From Mycolicibacterium septicum DSM 44393 (GTDB lineage Bacteria > Actinomycetota > Actinomycetes > Mycobacteriales > Mycobacteriaceae): a stretch of 59,880 nucleotides of DNA. Below, in pieces: positions 44,664-59,587 of this stretch. Under the pieces are notes generated by a model. The model had not been told where the DNA came from, made no database searches, and was given only the letters and a program-made list of their open reading frames with translations. Location: the NCBI RefSeq assembly GCF_000455325.1, contig NZ_HG322951.1, positions 401,516 to 461,395 of the forward strand, written 5' to 3'. The stretch's first letter is position 1. The number at the start of each line of letters is the position of its first letter. The position numbers were made by a program, and so were the translations under genes.

Positions 44664-45557
44664 ATGCAACTGGGGTTAGTCGGCCTGGGCAAGATGGGCT
44701 TCAACATGCGCGAGCGCCTGCGCACCGGAGGCCATGAGGTCGTGGGCTATGACCCTCGCCCCGAAGTGAGTGACGTGGCCAGCCTCGAGGATCTGGCCGG
44801 CGCGCTCGAGGCGCCGCGAGTCGTCTGGGTGATGGTGCCGTCGGGCACGGTGACGCACGAGACCATCGGCGAGCTAGCCGACGTGCTGGGCCCCGGTGAC
44901 CTGGTGATCGACGGTGGCAACTCGCGTTACACCGAAGACGGTCCGCATGCAAAGTTGTTGGGCGACAAGGGAATCAACTTCATCGACGCTGGTGTGTCGG
45001 GCGGTGTCTGGGGCCTGCATGAGGGCTACGGGCTGATGGTCGGCGGCAGTGACGCCGACGTGGCTCGAGCCATGCCGATCTTCGACACGTTGCGTCCCGA
45101 GGGTGACGTGGCAGACGGATTCGTCCATGCCGGTCCGGTGGGCGCGGGTCACTACGCCAAGATGGTGCACAACGGCATCGAATACGGCCTGATGCACGCC
45201 TATGCCGAGGGATACGAACTGCTGGCGGCCGAGGAACTGATCACCGATCCGCAGGCGGTGATCCAGGCCTGGACGAACGGCACCGTGGTGCGGTCGTGGC
45301 TGCAGCAGCTGCTTGCCAAGGCGCTCAAGGAGGATCCCGGTTTCTCCGCGATCAGCGGGTACACCGAGGATTCCGGGGAGGGCCGGTGGACCGTGGAGGA
45401 GGCCATCAGTCACCGGGTTCCGATGCCGGTGATCGCGGCGTCGTTGTTCGCGCGGTTCGCCTCGAGGCAAGAGGACTCCCCCACCATGAAAGCCGTCTCG
45501 GCCCTGCGTAACCAGTTCGGTGGACATGCTGTGCACCGGATCAGTGAGTCCGGTTAG
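44664..45557 (+). CDS. gnd: 6-Phosphogluconate dehydrogenase, decarboxylating (NAD-type)
   Basis: A 297-residue short-form 6-phosphogluconate dehydrogenase that makes ribulose 5-phosphate and CO2 in the pentose phosphate pathway. It shows the Rossmann start [39 protein letters not shown] and the catalytic-region [20 protein letters not shown]. The short form (about 300 instead of 480 residues) usually prefers NAD. It sits between dnaN and recF, an arrangement shared with M. smegmatis but not M. tuberculosis. Its stop lies 11 bp before recF, so it is part of the replication operon. Confidence 0.95.
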   Translation: MQLGLVGLGKMGFNMRERLRTGGHEVVGYDPRPEVSDVASLEDLAGALEAPRVVWVMVPSGTVTHETIGELADVLGPGDLVIDGGNSRYTEDGPHAKLLGDKGINFIDAGVSGGVWGLHEGYGLMVGGSDADVARAMPIFDTLRPEGDVADGFVHAGPVGAGHYAKMVHNGIEYGLMHAYAEGYELLAAEELITDPQAVIQAWTNGTVVRSWLQQLLAKALKEDPGFSAISGYTEDSGEGRWTVEEAISHRVPMPVIAASLFARFASRQEDSPTMKAVSALRNQFGGHAVHRISESG

Positions 45558-45568
45558 GCGCAATTCCG

Positions 45569-46723
45569 ATGTATGTCCGTCACCTGGGACTGACCGACTA
45601 CCGGTCCTGGGCAAATGTCGAGCTCGAGCTCGAGCCCGGCCGCACGGTATTCGTCGGATCGAACGGGTTCGGCAAGACGAATCTCGTTGAGGCGCTGTGG
45701 TATTGCGCCACGTTGGGTTCGCACCGGGTGGCCTCCGATGCACCCCTGATCCGGGCCGGTGCGCCGCGCGCGATTGTCTCGAGCATCGTGGTCAACGAGG
45801 GACGGGAACTGGCGGTCGATCTCGAGATCACCAGTGGCCGGGCCAACAAGGCCCGGCTGAACCGGTCGCCGGTGCGTTCGCCGCGCGAAATCCTCGGGGT
45901 GTTGCGCGCGGTGTTGTTCAGTCCGGAGGACCTCGCGCTGGTCCGGGGCGATCCCGGAGAGCGGCGGCGGTACCTCGATGAGCTGGCCACCACCCGCCGG
46001 CCGACCATCGCGGGGATCCGTGCCGACTACGACAAGGTGGTGCGCCAGCGCACCGCGCTGCTGAAAACCGCTGCCGGAGCACGTTATCGGGGCGACCGCA
46101 GTGTCCTGGACACCCTCGACGTGTGGGACGGGCACCTCGCCACGCATGGTGCGGCGCTGATCGCCGCGCGCATCGCGCTGGTCGAGCAGCTGCATCCGGA
46201 GGTCCAGAAGGCCTATCAGTTGTTGGCGCCGTCCAGCAGGCCCGCGGCCATCAAGTACCGCAGCAGCGTGGAGGCGATCGAGACCGCCCCGGGGCCGGAA
46301 TCGGTGGAGTTCTACGAGGCGGCGCTGCTGGACGGGCTGGCCCGGCGCCGCGATGCGGAGTTGGATCGTGGAGTCTGCCTGGTGGGTCCGCATCGCGACG
46401 ATCTCGAGCTGTGGCTGGGCGATCAGCCCGCCAAAGGCTTTGCCAGCCATGGTGAATCGTGGTCGATGGCGCTTGCCCTGAGGTTGGGGGCCTATGAATT
46501 GCTGCGTTCGGACGGCGTCGATCCGGTGCTGTTGCTCGACGATGTCTTCGCCGAACTGGACACCTCGAGGAGGCAGGCTCTGGCCGCGGTGGCCGGTGAG
46601 GCCGAACAGGTTCTGGTCACCGCGGCGGTCGGTGAGGACATCCCGCAGGACTGGGAGGTCAACCGCATCGAGATCAGGATGACCGAAGGCGACCAGGGAC
46701 GGATATCGGTGGTGCAGTCATGA
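45569..46723 (+). CDS. recF: Recombination/repair protein RecF
   Basis: A 384-residue SMC-like ATPase for gap repair and RecA loading. It shows Walker A GSNGFGKT (residues 30-37), the ABC-like signature [20 protein letters not shown] and Walker [14 protein letters not shown], all canonical. The conserved start [14 protein letters not shown] is clear. Its stop overlaps the dciA ATG by 4 bases (ATGA). Confidence 0.97.
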   Translation: MYVRHLGLTDYRSWANVELELEPGRTVFVGSNGFGKTNLVEALWYCATLGSHRVASDAPLIRAGAPRAIVSSIVVNEGRELAVDLEITSGRANKARLNRSPVRSPREILGVLRAVLFSPEDLALVRGDPGERRRYLDELATTRRPTIAGIRADYDKVVRQRTALLKTAAGARYRGDRSVLDTLDVWDGHLATHGAALIAARIALVEQLHPEVQKAYQLLAPSSRPAAIKYRSSVEAIETAPGPESVEFYEAALLDGLARRRDAELDRGVCLVGPHRDDLELWLGDQPAKGFASHGESWSMALALRLGAYELLRSDGVDPVLLLDDVFAELDTSRRQALAAVAGEAEQVLVTAAVGEDIPQDWEVNRIEIRMTEGDQGRISVVQS

Positions 46724-47298
46724 CGAACGATCCCGCAGAATCCCCCGACCCGACCCCCGCGGTGTCGCCGGAAGACCTCAGCCGCATGCGCGGCATGGAC
46801 CTGGTGCGGCGGACCCTGGAAGAGGCTCGAGGCGCGGCCCGCAGCCAAGGTAAGGATGTCGGTCGCGGCCGGCGCGCCCCGGTTCGCCGCGTCGCGGGCA
46901 ATGCCGGTCGTCGCCGGAGTTGGTCGGGCCCCGGGCCGGATGTCCGTGATCCACAGCCGCTCGGTGCCGCGACCCAGGACCTGGCGAAGGTGCGGGGGTG
47001 GTCCTCGAGGGTTGCCGAGGGTTCGGTGTTCGGCCGGTGGCGGACTGTCGTCGGCGACCAGATCGCCGACCATGCCAACCCGACCGGCCTGAACGAGGGC
47101 GTGTTGACGGTGTCGGCGGAGTCCACCGCGTGGGCCACTCAGCTGCGGATGGTCCAGTCTCAGCTGCTGGCCAAGATCGCCGCCGCGGTCGGCGACGGCG
47201 TGGTGACCTCGCTGAAGATCGTGGGCCCGGTCGGCCCGTCGTGGCGGAAGGGCCGGTATCACGTGTCCGGCCGCGGTCCCCGCGACACCTACGGTTAG
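46720..47298 (+). CDS. dciA: DciA (DUF721) replicative-helicase operator (Rv0004-like)
   Basis: A 192-residue protein with a basic low-complexity N-terminus (residues 45-75, [18 protein letters not shown]) and a C-terminal DUF721 KH-like domain (about 85-175, [39 protein letters not shown]). DciA proteins help load or activate DnaB in most bacteria that lack DnaC, and Rv0004 has this role in M. tuberculosis (recalled). Placement after recF, with a 4-base overlap, is conserved. The 210-bp gap to gyrB follows. Confidence 0.93.
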   Translation: MTNDPAESPDPTPAVSPEDLSRMRGMDLVRRTLEEARGAARSQGKDVGRGRRAPVRRVAGNAGRRRSWSGPGPDVRDPQPLGAATQDLAKVRGWSSRVAEGSVFGRWRTVVGDQIADHANPTGLNEGVLTVSAESTAWATQLRMVQSQLLAKIAAAVGDGVVTSLKIVGPVGPSWRKGRYHVSGRGPRDTYG

Positions 47299-47391
47299 GA
47301 CTGCGCTGAGAACGCCGAGACGCGCAAAATGGATCTCCTCAAGCGTCCGGAGGCACCGATACCCGAGAAATTCCGCGCACGGCGCAGTTAG

Positions 47392-49521
<2,130 letters not shown>

Positions 49522-49532
49522 GCGGACAACCG

Positions 49533-49814
49533 ATGCACACAGCATTCATCCGGGTCAAGGTCGCCCCAGATGCAGCAGACCGCGCCGCGGACGCCATGCG
49601 CACTCTGGTCGAACCAACCATGGCCGAGCCGGGCTGCATCACCTACGAGTTCTATCGGGATCTCGAGGACCCGTCGTTGTTCCTGTGCTTCGAGCATTGG
49701 GACTCCCGGGAGTCGATGGATGCGCACGGAACCACACCCCACGTCGCAACCTTCCTGACGGAGCTGGGACCGCTGATCGAAAAGTGGGAGTACAACCACA
49801 CGGCGGCGCTGTGA
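49533..49814 (+). CDS. ABM-domain putative quinol/antibiotic-biosynthesis-type monooxygenase
   Basis: A 93-residue protein with the ABM ferredoxin-like fold (RVKVAPDAADRAADAMRTL; PGCITYEFYRDLEDPSLFLC; EHWDSRESMDAHGTTPHV). Family members are small dimeric cofactor-less oxygenases or related binding proteins acting on quinone-like or other small molecules. The gene lies 12 bp after gyrB and 95 bp before gyrA on the same strand, so it must be in the gyrase transcript. M. tuberculosis and M. smegmatis have gyrB and gyrA adjacent, as I recall. No clear ribosome-binding site is seen; translation is probably coupled to gyrB. The substrate is unknown. Confidence 0.88.
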   Translation: MHTAFIRVKVAPDAADRAADAMRTLVEPTMAEPGCITYEFYRDLEDPSLFLCFEHWDSRESMDAHGTTPHVATFLTELGPLIEKWEYNHTAAL

Positions 49815-49909
49815 ACCAGAGGACCCACCTGCCATGCGCGCCACCGTGATTCACGTCGTGTCCAGATGGCCTTTGACCGCATTACGCCGAGCCAACGAGC
49901 GAGGAACTC

Positions 49910-52414
<2,505 letters not shown>

Positions 52415-52466
52415 CGCTGTCGCCGGGGCCCGCCGCGGACCTCGGCCCGAGCTAAGGAGCTGTTAG

Positions 52467-53366
52467 GTGAGTTCACCGAGCGAGCCGGGGTACCCGCGAG
52501 CGGGCGACCGGCCCGGCAGCTCCAACGGCTCGGGTACCGGGACGACCGCCGGGGCCGAGGGCGCCTCGTCCACGAGCACGAGCAAGGCCGGCGGGGTCCA
52601 GGCCCGGCCTGCGGGCGGTCAGATCACCGAGACCGGTGAGGTGCCGCCGTGGCAGCGTGGGACGGCGATGAGCACACCGCCGCCGGCTGCCGAGTCGCGC
52701 GACGAAGGCGCCCGTACACCGGGCTCCCACTCCCCCGGTGTGGAAGCCCGTCTGCAGCGCTTCGTCGCCGGTACGGAGAACCAGGAGACCGAGCAGCAGC
52801 CTCGGCCGGCGCGGCCGGCCCCGGCTGCCGCGCGCAACGAGCCGGTGCGGTCCGAGGCCTACGCGAGTGAGATCCCGGACTTGTCCGGTCCGTCGCCGCG
52901 ACCGGCCCCACGCAAGGCGTCCGCCGAAAGCCCGGCTGCCAGATCCTCGAGCAACACCCCGACCACCCGGATCCAGGTCGGTAACCGCGCCACGCATCAG
53001 GGACCGGTCCGGGCGAGCATGCAGATCCGCCGGGTCGACCCGTGGACTGTGCTGAAGGTCTCACTGGTGCTGTCGGTGGTGTTGTTCTTCGTGTGGATGA
53101 TCGCGGTGGCGTTCCTCTACCTGGTGCTCGGCGCCATGGGCGTGTGGAGCAAGCTCAACAGCAACGTGGGCGACCTTCTGACCAGCGCCAGCGGCTCCTC
53201 GGGAGGCGAATTGGTGTCCAGCGGAACGATCTTCGGCGGGGCGGCGCTCGTCGGCCTGGTGAACATCGTGGTGCTGTGTGCGATGGCGACCATCGGCGCG
53301 TTCATCTACAACCTGACCACCGATCTGGTCGGCGGGGTCGAGGTCACGCTGGCCGACAGGGATTGA
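52467..53366 (+). CDS. DUF3566 transmembrane protein (Rv0007-like)
   Basis: A 299-residue protein with a long Pro/Ser/Gly-rich cytoplasmic N-terminus (1-180) and a C-terminal DUF3566 domain. That domain starts [20 protein letters not shown] and has two membrane helices ([20 protein letters not shown] and [20 protein letters not shown]). It follows gyrA by 52 bp with a GTG start and an AAGGAG site nearby, and probably shares the gyrA message. The function is unknown; Rv0007 is often discussed with cell-division proteins in this region. Confidence 0.9.
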   Translation: MSSPSEPGYPRAGDRPGSSNGSGTGTTAGAEGASSTSTSKAGGVQARPAGGQITETGEVPPWQRGTAMSTPPPAAESRDEGARTPGSHSPGVEARLQRFVAGTENQETEQQPRPARPAPAAARNEPVRSEAYASEIPDLSGPSPRPAPRKASAESPAARSSSNTPTTRIQVGNRATHQGPVRASMQIRRVDPWTVLKVSLVLSVVLFFVWMIAVAFLYLVLGAMGVWSKLNSNVGDLLTSASGSSGGELVSSGTIFGGAALVGLVNIVVLCAMATIGAFIYNLTTDLVGGVEVTLADRD

Positions 53367-53422
53367 TTTGGGAGTCTGCGCCTCGGTGCGGTAATCTCTG
53401 CGCTCGGTCGATCCCAATTTTC

Positions 53423-53496
53423 GGGCCTATAGCTCAGGCGGTTAGAGCGCTTCGCTGATAACGAAGAGGTCGGAGGTTCGAGTCCTCCTAGGCCCA
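53423..53496 (+). tRNA. ileT: tRNA-Ile (GAT anticodon)
   Basis: A 74-nt cloverleaf. The acceptor GGGCCTA pairs with TAGGCCC and the discriminator is A at 53496. The anticodon arm CTTCG-CTGATAA-CGAAG has anticodon GAT at 53457-53459, and the T arm GGAGG-TTCGAGT-CCTCC is intact. The 3' CCA is not encoded (next bases CGA). A TAATCT box at 53392-53397 may be its promoter. Confidence 0.97.
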
Positions 53497-53537
53497 CGAC
53501 ACCCGGTGTAACCGGTGATCACCGAGAGGTTGCGCCC

Positions 53538-53654
53538 ATGCGGTATCTGCTTCTGGCCGGCGTCGCAGCCGTCGCGGTGATCGTCTGGCGATCACGACGC
53601 GGTGAAGAGGTTTGGCACCACGCGGAGACCCCGCGGCCAAATGAGGGGCCTTAG
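53538..53654 (+). CDS. 38-residue membrane microprotein, DLW-39-like
   Basis: An ATG at 53538, with GAGAGG 8 bases upstream, opens a 38-residue frame. The first 17 residues are a membrane helix (MRYLLLAGVAAVAVIVW), then a basic RSRRGEEVWHHAE and a proline-containing tail. Tiny proteins of this shape between tRNA-Ile and tRNA-Ala genes are annotated as the DLW-39 family in actinobacteria; here the usual DLW is represented by EVW, so the assignment is moderate. Its TAG stop lies inside the first bases of tRNA-Ala (10-nt overlap). It is too small for length-limited gene finding. The function is unknown. Confidence 0.7.
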   Translation: MRYLLLAGVAAVAVIVWRSRRGEEVWHHAETPRPNEGP

Positions 53655-53717
53655 CTCAGTTGGTAGAGCGCTGCCTTTGCAAGGCAGATGTCAGGAGTTC
53701 GAATCTCCTAGGCTCCA
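53645..53717 (+). tRNA. alaT: tRNA-Ala (TGC anticodon)
   Basis: A 73-nt cloverleaf. The acceptor GGGGCCT pairs with AGGCTCC (one G-T wobble) and the discriminator is A at 53717. The anticodon arm CTGCC-TTTGCAA-GGCAG has TGC at 53677-53679, and the T arm AGGAG-TTCGAAT-CTCCT is intact. CCA is not encoded. Confidence 0.97.
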
Positions 53718-53883
53718 CAAGTCAAAACAGTCACGAGCGGTTCCGGTATCAGATGCCGGGGCCGCTTTTCTTGTTCGTGACCCCGGGCGCGATCTCGGTG
53801 AATCACGTTGTGAGACCGTTGGTTCCGGTAGGACTTCGGCAATGTCCCGAGAACTCCGACGTCCGTTGATAGCGTCGGCCTGC

Positions 53884-54180
53884 ATGAAGTGTTGGCACAA
53901 GATGATTCCTGTCGCGGCGGCACTCGTCCTCGGCGGTGCGGCGTGCGGTACCGATAGCAGCCGGCAGGCCCCGACCGACACCCAGACCCCGGTGACCTCG
54001 TCGAGCGAGGCGTCCACGGCCCCGGCGGCTCCACAGACCCCGATGATGCCCAATCCGAACGGAGACGGCTCGATGGTGCCGTGTGAGGGAACCATCTGTA
54101 CCAATCCCAATCACGGCGCCGGTGACAATCCGGAGGAGAACGGCGGCGCGGTGATGCCGAACCCCAACGGTGCCGGGTGA
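53884..54180 (+). CDS. Small putative lipoprotein
   Basis: A 98-residue protein with a lipoprotein signal: MKCWHKMIPVAAALVLGGAA then Cys21 (lipobox LGGAAC variant), so the mature form would be anchored outside the membrane. The rest is Ser/Thr/Pro/Asn-rich, with MPNPNG repeated near the middle and near the end and a cysteine pair in CEGTIC. No domain is recognised. An upstream in-frame ATG at 53842 is possible but weakens the signal peptide. It is convergent with cwsA, whose stop lies 6 bases beyond. Confidence 0.7.
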   Translation: MKCWHKMIPVAAALVLGGAACGTDSSRQAPTDTQTPVTSSSEASTAPAAPQTPMMPNPNGDGSMVPCEGTICTNPNHGAGDNPEENGGAVMPNPNGAG

Positions 54181-54186
54181 CCGTCG

Positions 54187-54585
54187 CTAGGGCTTCGGGC
54201 TGACCTCGACGCTCGGCGGCAGCGGTGAGGGCTCGGGCCGGGCGGACCGCCGCAAGATCGAGAACGTCACGGCCCCGCCGGCCAGGACCGCCGCGGCGAC
54301 CCCGGCGATCACCAGACGGCGCCGGCGCCGCTTGGGCTGTGGCGCTGCGGCGGCCTCCTGCAGTACCTCGGGCAGCGCGGCCACCGTCGCCGCGGCCGCG
54401 GCAATCTGACGGCGCAGCTTGCCCGACTCGTAGCGCTTGCGCAGACCGGCTGCCGCGGCGGACACGGTGTCGGCGCTCAGACCCACCACGCCGCGGGTCA
54501 CGTCGACCGGACCGACGGTGCTGTATTTCAAACCGCGGGCTAGACGCTGACGGGGGGCCAACCGGGTATCGACGTTCGCGGTCAT
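54187..54585 (-). CDS. cwsA: Cell-wall synthesis protein CwsA (Rv0008c-like)
   Basis: A 132-residue mycobacterial membrane protein (Rv0008c, 145). The basic N-terminal domain MTANVDTRLAPRQRLARGLK is followed by a helical region, a basic RRRRRRL stretch and one transmembrane helix (VIAGVAAAVLAGGAVTFSIL), ending with a short Pro/Ser tail. CwsA interacts with CrgA and Wag31 and affects poles and septa (recalled); crgA is 1.3 kb to the right. The ATG at 54585 has AAAGG 7 bases upstream; a longer frame up to 54762 is rejected because it crosses the divergent ppiA promoter. Confidence 0.88.
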   Translation of the reverse strand: MTANVDTRLAPRQRLARGLKYSTVGPVDVTRGVVGLSADTVSAAAAGLRKRYESGKLRRQIAAAAATVAALPEVLQEAAAAPQPKRRRRRLVIAGVAAAVLAGGAVTFSILRRSARPEPSPLPPSVEVSPKP

Positions 54586-54728
54586 CTGGCACCTTTCTGG
54601 GCACTGGCGGCGGAGGTGAGTGAAGCCGGGTCTCGGCTGAGATCCACATTGCCATCTCTGCGCAAGTCTCGGGGTGTTGGTGGGGTATCTGCCGGTTGCC
54701 GGTGGCCGGGATGGCAGACTGGGTAGCC

Positions 54729-55256
54729 GTGACGAGCCCCATTCAGACCGCGACGGCGACACTGCACACCAACCGCGGCGATATCAAGATCGCACTGTTC
54801 GGAAACCACGCTCCCAAGACCGTGGCCAACTTCGTCGGCTTGGCGCAGGGCACGAAGGACTACAGCACCGAGAATGCCTCGGGTGGCACGTCAGGTCCGT
54901 TCTACGATGGCGCGGTCTTCCACCGGGTGATCGACGGCTTCATGATCCAGGGCGGCGATCCGACCGGCACCGGCCGCGGCGGCCCGGGCTTCCAGTTCGC
55001 CGACGAGTTCCACCCCCAGCTGCAGTTCGACAAGCCCTACCTGCTGGCCATGGCCAACGCCGGGCCGGGAACCAACGGATCCCAGTTCTTCATCACGGTC
55101 GGCCAGACGCCGCACCTGAACCGGCGCCACACCATCTTCGGTGAGGTTGTCGATCCCGAGTCGAAGAAGGTCGTCGACGCCATCGCGACCACCCCCACCG
55201 ATCGTTCCGACCGTCCGGCCGAGCCGGTTGTCATCGAATCGGTCACCGTGTCATAA
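54729..55256 (+). CDS. ppiA: Cyclophilin-type peptidyl-prolyl cis-trans isomerase
   Basis: A 175-residue cyclophilin that speeds prolyl isomerisation in folding. Conserved segments are [40 protein letters not shown] (catalytic Arg), [20 protein letters not shown] and HTIFGEVV. The GTG at 54729 is chosen because a CAGACT -10-like box ends 8 bases upstream and the protein then starts [13 protein letters not shown]. The M. tuberculosis annotation uses the equivalent of the ATG at 54711, six residues longer. There is no signal peptide, so it is cytosolic. A strong hairpin follows. Confidence 0.93.
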   Translation: MTSPIQTATATLHTNRGDIKIALFGNHAPKTVANFVGLAQGTKDYSTENASGGTSGPFYDGAVFHRVIDGFMIQGGDPTGTGRGGPGFQFADEFHPQLQFDKPYLLAMANAGPGTNGSQFFITVGQTPHLNRRHTIFGEVVDPESKKVVDAIATTPTDRSDRPAEPVVIESVTVS

Positions 55257-55282
55257 CGGGCCCAACCCCGCACCTACAAATG

Positions 55283-55312
55283 CGCGACGCCCCCGTAGTC
55301 GGGGGCGTCGCG
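55283..55312. terminator. Perfect 13-bp stem, 4-nt loop terminator
   Basis: CGCGACGCCCCCG (55283-55295), loop TAGT, then the exact complement to 55312, followed by TGTTGTGTGG. It lies 26 bp after ppiA and 19 bp beyond the end of the convergent PH-domain gene, so it can serve both. Confidence 0.85.
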
Positions 55313-55331
55313 TGTTGTGTGGGGTCTGTTC

Positions 55332-55748
55332 TCACCGCGGCGCGTAACCAGCCTCGGTGAGCACGTCCAAGACGTCGAGCGGGTCTGTACCGAGGTCCCA
55401 CCGCGTGAGGACCACCAGGTGGTCGTCGATCGTGTCGATCTCCAGCAGGCGGACCTTGCGGGCGATCCGGCGGAACTCGGTGATGCGGATCGCGCGGATG
55501 TCATTACGGCGATATGTCCGGGTGCGCCACCAGCCGGCGACCGTGAGACCGTCTTGGTTAATTGCCAGTTTGGGTCGTGCCCGCCACGACAATGTTGCGA
55601 ACGTGAGCAATCCCACCCCAGCTATGCCGGCAAGAACACGTCCGGGCGGGTCTGTGATCAGGGTCACAGCTGCGATAGCCATCATAAGTCCGGCTATGCC
55701 GCAACCAGCGACTCCGGCGGCAGGTGGGCCCCAATGAGTTTGCTGCAC
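55332..55748 (-). CDS. PH-domain membrane protein (Rv0010c-like)
   Basis: A 138-residue protein with two N-terminal membrane helices (GVAGCGIAGLMMAIAAVTLI and VLAGIAGVGLLTFATL) followed by a bacterial PH-like domain (RARPKLAINQDGLTVAGWWR, YRRNDIRAIRITEFRRIARK). It matches Rv0010c in position and architecture. The start is a GTG at 55748 with AAGAGG upstream. The function is unknown; neighbours are division genes. Confidence 0.87.
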   Translation of the reverse strand: MQQTHWGPPAAGVAGCGIAGLMMAIAAVTLITDPPGRVLAGIAGVGLLTFATLSWRARPKLAINQDGLTVAGWWRTRTYRRNDIRAIRITEFRRIARKVRLLEIDTIDDHLVVLTRWDLGTDPLDVLDVLTEAGYAPR

Positions 55749-55783
55749 GGGCTCTTCACACCCTCTTACCGCGACTAATGGAG

Positions 55784-55792
55784 TTATCCACA
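55784..55792 (+). promoter_or_regulatory. Isolated perfect DnaA box upstream of Rv0010c-like gene
   Basis: TTATCCACA exactly matches the strong DnaA box. It is followed at 55799-55813 by a palindrome ATCCCCA-A-TGGGGAT. Both lie in the 155-bp gap between crgA and the PH-domain gene (55749-55903), upstream of the latter, and could couple its transcription to replication initiation. Confidence 0.5.
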
Positions 55793-55903
55793 GGTGCTAT
55801 CCCCAATGGGGATGAATCACAACGATGTGATTGAGCATCGCCAAGGTTGCTGAGTCGGTAACGCTGAAAACGTAAGATGAATTCATTATGACGTCGCCCG
55901 GGG

Positions 55904-56188
55904 TCAGCGCCAGCGCATCGTGAGCAACAGCCCACTGATCATGAAGGCAAAGGCGACGGCGTAGTTCCACGGACCCAGGTCAGCCATCCACTGGAGGAAC
56001 GACGGGGTGTCCACCGGATTGGTTGCGGCCAGCTGGAAAACCAGCAGCCAGATCAGACCGAACAGCATGAGGCCGATGAACAGCGCGACGAACCACACAC
56101 TGGACGGCCCGGCTTTCACCTTGACCGGGGTCCGGCTCACCGACTTGATGGTGAAATCGTTCTTCTTACGGACTTTGGACTTGGGCAT
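55904..56188 (-). CDS. crgA: Cell-division protein CrgA
   Basis: A 94-residue protein with two transmembrane helices ([20 protein letters not shown] and [20 protein letters not shown]) and a basic N-terminus [14 protein letters not shown]. CrgA is an integral divisome component in mycobacteria that binds FtsZ, FtsI, FtsQ and CwsA (recalled). Length and sequence match Rv0011c (93). An AAGG site precedes the ATG. A TAGGCT box about 60 bases upstream (minus strand 56253-56248) is a possible promoter. Confidence 0.95.
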   Translation of the reverse strand: MPKSKVRKKNDFTIKSVSRTPVKVKAGPSSVWFVALFIGLMLFGLIWLLVFQLAATNPVDTPSFLQWMADLGPWNYAVAFAFMISGLLLTMRWR

Positions 56189-56247
56189 GGGTACCTTCGC
56201 GGACAGTCGGCGTCACACGGTGCGACGATGAGGCAGGATGCCTCACG

Positions 56248-56257
56248 AGCCTAACGT
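56248..56257. promoter_or_regulatory. Overlapping divergent -10 boxes for crgA and the DUF881 gene
   Basis: TAGGCT (minus strand, 56253-56248) and TAACGT (plus strand, 56252-56257) share two bases, so the two transcripts would start from nearly the same site in opposite directions. Confidence 0.4.
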
Positions 56258-56282
56258 AGCTGCACGTCCAGGAGAGACTGCG

Positions 56283-57032
56283 ATGGACCAACCGGATCGA
56301 TCCCCGTGGCGCTTCGGCGTCCCGGTCGTCTGCCTGGCCGCGGGCCTGCTGCTGGCTGCCACCCACGGGGTCTCCGGTGGTGACGAGATTCGCCGCAGCG
56401 ATGCTCCGCGCCTGGTCGACCTGGTGCGCGAGGCGCAGCAGTCGGTGGACCGGCTGACTGTCCAGCGCGATTCGCTGGCCACCGAGATCGACAGCCATCA
56501 CGGTGGATCCCCGGAATCACACGCGGCCCTGGCCGCCATCACCCGGCGTTCCGCCGAATTGGCCGTCGATGCGGGCACCGTGCCGATGCGGGGACCCGGA
56601 CTGGTCGTCACCCTCAACGACGCCCAGCGTGACGCCCAGGGCCGCTTTCCCCGCGACGCCTCCCCCGACGACCTGGTGGTGCACCAACAGGACATCCAGG
56701 CCGTCCTGAACGCACTGTGGAGCGCGGGCGCCGAGGGTATCCAGATGCAGGACCAACGCATCATCGCGACGTCGGCACCGCGCTGCGTCGGCAACACCCT
56801 GCTGCTCAACGGCCGGACCTACAGCCCGCCCTATGTGATCACCGCGATCGGTGACGCCACCGCCATGCAGGCCGCCCTGGCCGCCGCCCCCTACGTCACC
56901 CTCTACAAGCAGTACGTGGTGCGGTTCGGGTTGGGTTACACGGAGGAGCCACGCGCCGAGGTCGAGTTGACCGGCCATACCGAGCCGCTGCGGATGCGCT
57001 ACGCGAAACCCGCGGGTCCTGTCGGCTATTAA
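56283..57032 (+). CDS. DUF881 membrane-anchored protein (Rv0012-like)
   Basis: A 249-residue protein (Rv0012, 262) with a signal anchor (WRFGVPVVCLAAGLLLAATH), a coiled-coil stretch (about 40-90, RLVDLVREAQQSVDRLTVQR) and a DUF881 domain (PMRGPGLVVTLNDAQRDAQG; VLNALWSAGAEGIQMQDQRI). DUF881 proteins lie near division genes in Gram-positives; a role is not established. The ATG at 56283 has CAGGAGA 8 bases upstream; an earlier ATG at 56238 lies on the promoter and is rejected. Confidence 0.9.
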   Translation: MDQPDRSPWRFGVPVVCLAAGLLLAATHGVSGGDEIRRSDAPRLVDLVREAQQSVDRLTVQRDSLATEIDSHHGGSPESHAALAAITRRSAELAVDAGTVPMRGPGLVVTLNDAQRDAQGRFPRDASPDDLVVHQQDIQAVLNALWSAGAEGIQMQDQRIIATSAPRCVGNTLLLNGRTYSPPYVITAIGDATAMQAALAAAPYVTLYKQYVVRFGLGYTEEPRAEVELTGHTEPLRMRYAKPAGPVGY

Positions 57033-57051
57033 TCCCGTTTCTCAGGGCCGG

Positions 57052-57057
57052 TAGCCT
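57052..57057 (+). promoter_or_regulatory. -10 box TAGCCT of a leaderless transcript
   Basis: It lies 6 bases before the ATG at 57064. Confidence 0.5.
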
Positions 57058-57063
57058 AAGTCA

Positions 57064-57715
57064 ATGCAGGTTCTGGTCGTCGACAACTATGACAGCTTCG
57101 TGTTCAACCTGGTCCAGTATCTGGGTCAGCTCGGGGTGGACGCGCAGGTCTGGCGCAACGACGACGAACGCCTGGCCACCGAGGCCGACCTGGCCAAGGT
57201 GGCAGCCGAATTCGACGGCGTCCTGCTGAGCCCGGGCCCGGGTACCCCGGAACGGGCCGGAGCAACGATCCCGCTGGTGCGTGCCTGCGCTGCCGCCGGC
57301 ACTCCCCTACTGGGCGTCTGCCTCGGCCATCAGGCCATCGGGGTGGCGTTCGGCGGCACCGTCGACCGTGCGCCCGAGCTGCTGCACGGTAAGACGAGCG
57401 TCGTGCACCACGCCGATGCCGGGGTGCTGAAGGGTCTCCCGGATCCGTTCACCGCGACCCGCTACCACTCGCTGACGATCCTTCCCGAGACCGTTCCCGA
57501 CGAGCTCGAGGTCATAGGGCAGACCGACGGCGGCGTGATCATGGCGGTAAGGCACCGCGAGTTGCCGATTCACGGCGTGCAGTTCCACCCGGAGTCGATC
57601 CTCACCGAGGGCGGACACCGCATGCTGGCCAACTGGCTGGGCGTGTGCGGTGCCGCCCCGGAGGAACGTCTGGTGGCCGCCCTCGAAGCCGAGGTGGCTC
57701 GCGCCGTAGCGGCGG

Positions 57716-57738
<23 letters not shown>
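57064..57738 (+). CDS. trpG: Glutamine amidotransferase, anthranilate/aminodeoxychorismate synthase component II
   Basis: A 224-residue class I amidotransferase that releases ammonia from glutamine for TrpE and/or PabB, so it probably serves both tryptophan and folate synthesis. It shows VDNYDSFVFNLVQYL, LLSPGPGTPERAG, the nucleophile LGVCLGHQAIG and GVQFHPESILTEGG (catalytic His-Glu). No partner synthase gene is nearby, which fits an amphibolic TrpG/PabA (Rv0013). Its 3' end overlaps the convergent pknB 3' end by 23 bases, leaving no room for a separate terminator. Confidence 0.93.

Positions 57739-59583
<1,845 letters not shown>

Positions 59584-59587
<4 letters not shown>

Noticed and set aside
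47300..47388. Long-range inverted repeat ACTGCGC / GCGCAGT before gyrB
   Set aside because: Only 7 bp with a 75-base spacer; this is expected by chance in GC-rich DNA.
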